A stretch of DNA of 17,621 bases from contig CAZLQJ010000040.1 in assembly GCA_964561705.1 (NCBI GenBank), forward strand, positions 1 through 17,621. The letters are read 5' to 3'. How positions within the stretch are numbered: position 1 is the first letter of the stretch; each line of letters starts with the position of its first letter. Source of the DNA: HGM12587 sp964561705. GTDB taxonomy: Bacteria; Bacillota; Clostridia; Lachnospirales; Lachnospiraceae. This document shows positions 15,963 through 17,621 of this stretch, in pieces. The notes below the pieces were generated by a model. It was not told the DNA's origin. It saw only the letters and a list, made by a program, of their open reading frames with translations, and made no database searches. Position numbers and translations under genes: made by a program.

Positions 15963-16487
15963 TCATACATAAGGGGCCAGAAAAAAGCTTGCAGCAATTC
16001 CGGCAAGCGTGGAAATCAGACATCCGACCAGGGTATAACGGGTCTTTTTGATGCCGTAAGTGATAAAATAAAGAGACATGGTATAAAAAATCGTCTCGGT
16101 ACTGGACAGCATCAGAGCCCCCATTTTCCCAATCAGAGAATCAGCCCCATATTCCTTGAAAAGATCCAGAAGCAGACCGGAGGCGGCAGAGCCGGAAAAG
16201 GTTTTGATCAGTGCCAACGGGATCAAAGGTTCCGGAAAATGCAGTTTTTCAGCGACGGGTCGGAAACATCCGGTCAAAAATTCCAAAAATCCGGAAGCGC
16301 GCAGGACATTTACAGCGATCATCAGGGCAATCATGGTAGGCATGATCGTCACCGCTGTGGAAAGCCCTTCTTTTGCTCCTTTGGTAAAATCCTCATAAAC
16401 ATCCCGCCTCTTGCAGACGCCCATGGCAATGATATAAAAGATCAGAATCGGAACCATAAATTCTGAAAAACTGGATAACAGCTTCAT
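15963..16487 (-). CDS. spmB: Spore maturation protein B
   Basis: SpmB (174 aa) is an integral membrane protein of the nucleoside-recognition (Gate) domain family. With SpmA it is needed for proper dehydration of the spore core in Bacillus and clostridia; the molecular transport role is unsettled. Family marks are the FMVPILIFYIIAMG opening, the Gate-type stretch TIMPTMIALMIAVNVLRASG, the SGSAASGLLLDLF segment and the SSTETIFYTMSLY segment. The ATG at 16487 has GGAGA (16499-16495) 7 nt upstream. Unusually for the family, it is separated from spmA by about 300 bp instead of being adjacent. Confidence 0.93.
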   Translation of the reverse strand: MKLLSSFSEFMVPILIFYIIAMGVCKRRDVYEDFTKGAKEGLSTAVTIMPTMIALMIAVNVLRASGFLEFLTGCFRPVAEKLHFPEPLIPLALIKTFSGSAASGLLLDLFKEYGADSLIGKMGALMLSSTETIFYTMSLYFITYGIKKTRYTLVGCLISTLAGIAASFFLAPYV

Positions 16488-16565
16488 CGGTTTCTCCGGT
16501 ACTTTTTAACAGTGTATGAGGTCTGTAGATCCATCTATTCCGGAAAATCAAGGAAAAATCTTGAA

Positions 16566-16593
16566 ATTATATAAAAAATTTATGGTTTGTTCA
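16566..16593 (-). promoter_or_regulatory. Possible own promoter of spmB
   Basis: On the minus strand a perfect TATAAT (16571-16566) lies 16 bp downstream of TGAACA (16593-16588), a 4-of-6 match to TTGACA. The stretch is A/T-rich, so a chance match is possible. If real, spmB could be made apart from spmA, in vegetative cells. Confidence 0.35.
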
Positions 16594-16609
16594 TAGATGG
16601 GGTGGAAAA

Positions 16610-16642
16610 GTTACGCTTTTGTTACGCCCCCTGTGCTAGGAT
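16610..16642 (+). promoter_or_regulatory. Direct repeats and extended -10 of an opposing transcript between spmB and spmA
   Basis: TAGGAT (16637-16642) with TG at 16634-16635 forms an extended -10. No standard -35 exists; in its place are two exact GTTACGC repeats (16610-16616 and 16621-16627) spaced 11 bp, one helical turn. Tandem half-sites at one-turn spacing next to a weak -35 are the usual layout for response-regulator activation. The repeats are seen directly; the activator is inference. Confidence 0.5.
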
Positions 16643-16670
16643 AGAGATCATTAAAAAATAGGAGGAAAGA

Positions 16671-16778
16671 TTGGTGAGAAATATTAAAGGAGAAGCTCAT
16701 GTGGAAGATGAGATTGCAAACTGTCAGGGGGTTAGTCACTGTTCTGTCTGCAAGCGGAAATGGTATCACAACGGATGA
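16671..16778 (+). CDS. Candidate small Cys-rich protein, 34-35 aa, uncharacterised
   Basis: This frame begins with TTG (16671) or GTG (16674), preceded by GGAGG (16661-16665) at 5 or 8 nt. It ends with TGA 4 nt before a hairpin. Counting from the GTG, the peptide has C17, C23 and C26 (C-x5-C-x2-C) plus H9, H22 and H32, a pattern that could bind a metal, and ends in KRKWYHNG. Promoter, ribosome binding site, ORF and hairpin together look like a complete small gene on the strand opposite spmA and spmB. A competing frame opens with ATG at 16699, behind a good AAAGGAGA, but runs far into spmA antisense. I do not recognise the family. It could also be a non-coding RNA. Confidence 0.42.
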   Translation: MVRNIKGEAHVEDEIANCQGVSHCSVCKRKWYHNG

Positions 16779-16782
16779 AGAG

Positions 16783-16810
16783 AAGGGCAGGATTTTAGGA
16801 TCCTGCCCTT
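16783..16810 (+). terminator. Hairpin at the end of the small opposing unit and of spmA
   Basis: An 11-bp perfect stem (16783-16793 with 16800-16810) closes a 6-nt loop. It begins 4 nt after the stop of the small ORF, and its right arm is the last codons of spmA. Its core resembles the rsmI terminator hairpin (GG-GATTTTAG-ATCC). The downstream U-tract is weak (CCTGTCTT), so it may be an inefficient terminator or an RNA-stabilising hairpin. Confidence 0.5.
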
Positions 16811-17406
16811 CCTGTCTTAATGGAAAATCTTCGCATACATTTACAGAAGATGACTGCGGCGAGTGTGTTGATCAGCGTTGCCAGAATGGCAGGTCCGATC
16901 ACGCCTGTGGGGTGGACACTGCCGTATTGTTGCCGATAGGCTATGATATTCAAAGGAATCAGCTGCAGGGAAGAAATATTGATGATGAGAAAATCGCACA
17001 TTTCATTGCTGGCAGTTTCAGGGGAGGGATTTCCCCGTTCTTGTTCCAGATCTGTCAATGCCTCCATGGCTTTTAGCCCTGCCGGCGTGGCCGCCCAGTT
17101 TAGTCCCAGAAAATTGGCAATAAAATTTAAGGAGATCTGTTCCGCTGCCGGATGATCTTTGGGAAGATCCGGAAAGAGAAAAAAGATCAAAGGGCGGACC
17201 CATCGGGCTGCACTGCGGATCAGTCCGCTGGTCCGGGCAATTTCCATTAATCCGGTCCAAAGAGTTAAAATGCCGGCGGTTGTGATACAAAGGGTAATGG
17301 CTTCCCCGGCGGAGGTTAAGGCGGCATCCGCAACCGCTGAGATATTTCCTGTCAGGGAACCGTAGAAGATTCCCAGCAAAAGCATTCCGGCCCATAAATA
17401 ATCCAT
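16795..17406 (-). CDS. spmA: Spore maturation protein A
   Basis: SpmA (203 aa) is the partner of SpmB, a Gate-domain membrane protein needed for spore core dehydration. Family marks are the hydrophobic start MDYLWAGMLL, the ADAALTSAGEAITLCITTAGILTLW region (shown here in parts: ALTSAGEAI, TTAGILTLW), IARTSGL, SLNFIANFLGLNWAATPAGL and a final TGVIGPAILATLINTLAA helix. The ATG at 17406 is preferred to the adjacent in-frame ATG at 17409, because GGAG (17415-17412) is then 5 nt away and not 2. A candidate sigma-E promoter lies directly upstream. Its C-terminal codons form one arm of the hairpin at 16783-16810. Confidence 0.93.
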   Translation of the reverse strand: MDYLWAGMLLLGIFYGSLTGNISAVADAALTSAGEAITLCITTAGILTLWTGLMEIARTSGLIRSAARWVRPLIFFLFPDLPKDHPAAEQISLNFIANFLGLNWAATPAGLKAMEALTDLEQERGNPSPETASNEMCDFLIINISSLQLIPLNIIAYRQQYGSVHPTGVIGPAILATLINTLAAVIFCKCMRRFSIKTGRAGS

Positions 17407-17430
17407 CATTGCTCCAAATGAAGTTTCTAT

Positions 17431-17458
17431 ATTTTATGCTGCGTGGGAGAGGATATGA
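17431..17458 (-). promoter_or_regulatory. Candidate sigma-E-type promoter of spmA
   Basis: On the minus strand TCATATC (17458-17452) matches 6 of 7 positions of the Bacillus sigma-E -35 consensus KMATATT. CATAAAAT (17438-17431) matches 7 of 8 of the -10 consensus CATACAMT. The spacer is 13 bp, slightly shorter than the usual 14-15. In B. subtilis the spmA-spmB genes are sigma-E dependent, which agrees. Confidence 0.5.
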
Positions 17459-17478
17459 CGGAGAAATCGGGTGCATGC

Positions 17479-17513
17479 AAAAAACACACCGCCTTGCTGG
17501 CGATGTGTTTTTT
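17479..17513. terminator. Bidirectional intrinsic terminator near the right edge
   Basis: A 15-position inverted repeat with one mismatch (17479-17493 with 17499-17513) closes a 5-nt loop. Its ends are A6 on the left and T6 on the right, so it can terminate in either direction. Because spmA is transcribed away from it, it most likely ends a gene lying beyond the right edge on the minus strand. Confidence 0.85.
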
Positions 17514-17520
17514 GTTTTTA

Positions 17521-17621
17521 GGAGAGATTAGGATTCTATAGTCAAACGATTTGCATCGTTTATGAAACGAGGGAGTGGAGGGCATTTCACCCTCCAAGTG
17601 TTATGAATGAAATACTGATAT
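17521..17621. repeat. Right-edge stretch with adjacent inverted repeats
   Basis: AAACGAT (17544-17550) pairs with ATCGTTT (17555-17561) around TTGC. Alternatively CGTTT (17557-17561) pairs with AAACG (17565-17569), so the two hairpins exclude each other. TGGAGGG (17576-17582) pairs with CCCTCCA (17590-17596). No T-run follows. A minus-strand frame stays open from the window edge to a TAA at 17530-17528, which could be the end of a gene, but its composition does not look like protein. Confidence 0.45.

Noticed and set aside
15831..16466. 211-codon plus-strand frame overlapping rsmI end and spmB
   Set aside because: It crosses the strong rsmI terminator and lies antisense to spmB, which has clear family motifs. 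The translation is rich in Gln/Lys/Arg/Ser without any recognisable domain.
16699..17076. 125-codon plus-strand frame opening with ATG behind AAAGGAGA
   Set aside because: The start site is good, but most of the frame is antisense to spmA and runs through the hairpin at 16783-16810. The shorter Cys-rich frame ending before the hairpin fits better.
17018..17476. 152-codon minus-strand frame overlapping spmA
   Set aside because: It is spmA read in another frame; spmA itself has the family motifs and the ribosome binding site.
17528..17621. Minus-strand frame open from the right edge to a TAA at 17530-17528, possibly the C-terminus of a neighbouring gene
   Set aside because: Only about 30 codons are visible, they overlap strong inverted repeats and the composition is not protein-like. 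The terminator beyond it is the only support.
17603..17621. ATG at 17603 as the start of a plus-strand gene
   Set aside because: No Shine-Dalgarno sequence precedes it and only six codons are visible.

Overview
The window looks like a chromosomal segment of a gut Firmicute, most likely a Lachnospiraceae-type member of the Clostridia. This is an inference from gene content and style: AGGAGG-type ribosome binding sites, sigma-A promoters of the TTGACA/TATAAT type, a holB-ricT-trmN6-rsmI cluster, the spore-maturation genes spmA and spmB, and a secreted fucosidase anchored by SLH repeats. I see no rRNA, tRNA, CRISPR array, insertion sequence or phage gene.

Layout. (a) 1-4443: a promoter and one large secreted GH95-type alpha-L-fucosidase with a discoidin-like domain and C-terminal SLH repeats. 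Its terminator lies inside the 3' end of the convergent pdxR gene. (b) 4394-6751: a divergent vitamin B6 salvage pair, a MocR-type regulator (pdxR) and a pyridoxal/pyridoxamine kinase, whose -10 elements overlap. (c) 6751-7710: a shared bidirectional terminator, then a formate/nitrite-family channel on the minus strand. Its promoter carries a perfect 24-bp palindrome over the -10. (d) 7763-12346: a plus-strand run of an FAD-dependent dehydrogenase behind a leader with a terminator-like hairpin, a polytopic GT-C-like membrane protein, two small EamA/SMR-type membrane proteins that overlap, and a guanylate kinase/PhnN-like P-loop protein. (e) 12347-15929: a housekeeping operon of holB, ricT, trmN6 and rsmI ending in a strong intrinsic terminator. 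(f) 15963-17460: spmB and spmA on the minus strand. They are separated by about 300 bp that seems to hold a complete small opposing transcription unit with a Cys-rich 34-35 residue ORF. (g) 17479-17621: a terminator and inverted repeats up to the window edge.

How the genes may work together. The fucosidase releases L-fucose from host glycans at the cell surface, and the FNT channel fits fermentative formate export. The kinase and regulator pair salvages B6 vitamers. The GT-C-like protein with the two ArnE/ArnF-like subunits resembles a lipid-linked sugar flippase plus transferase for surface glycan decoration, and is the least described part of the window. Several start codons were moved inward from the longest open frame because a good Shine-Dalgarno sequence points to an internal start.
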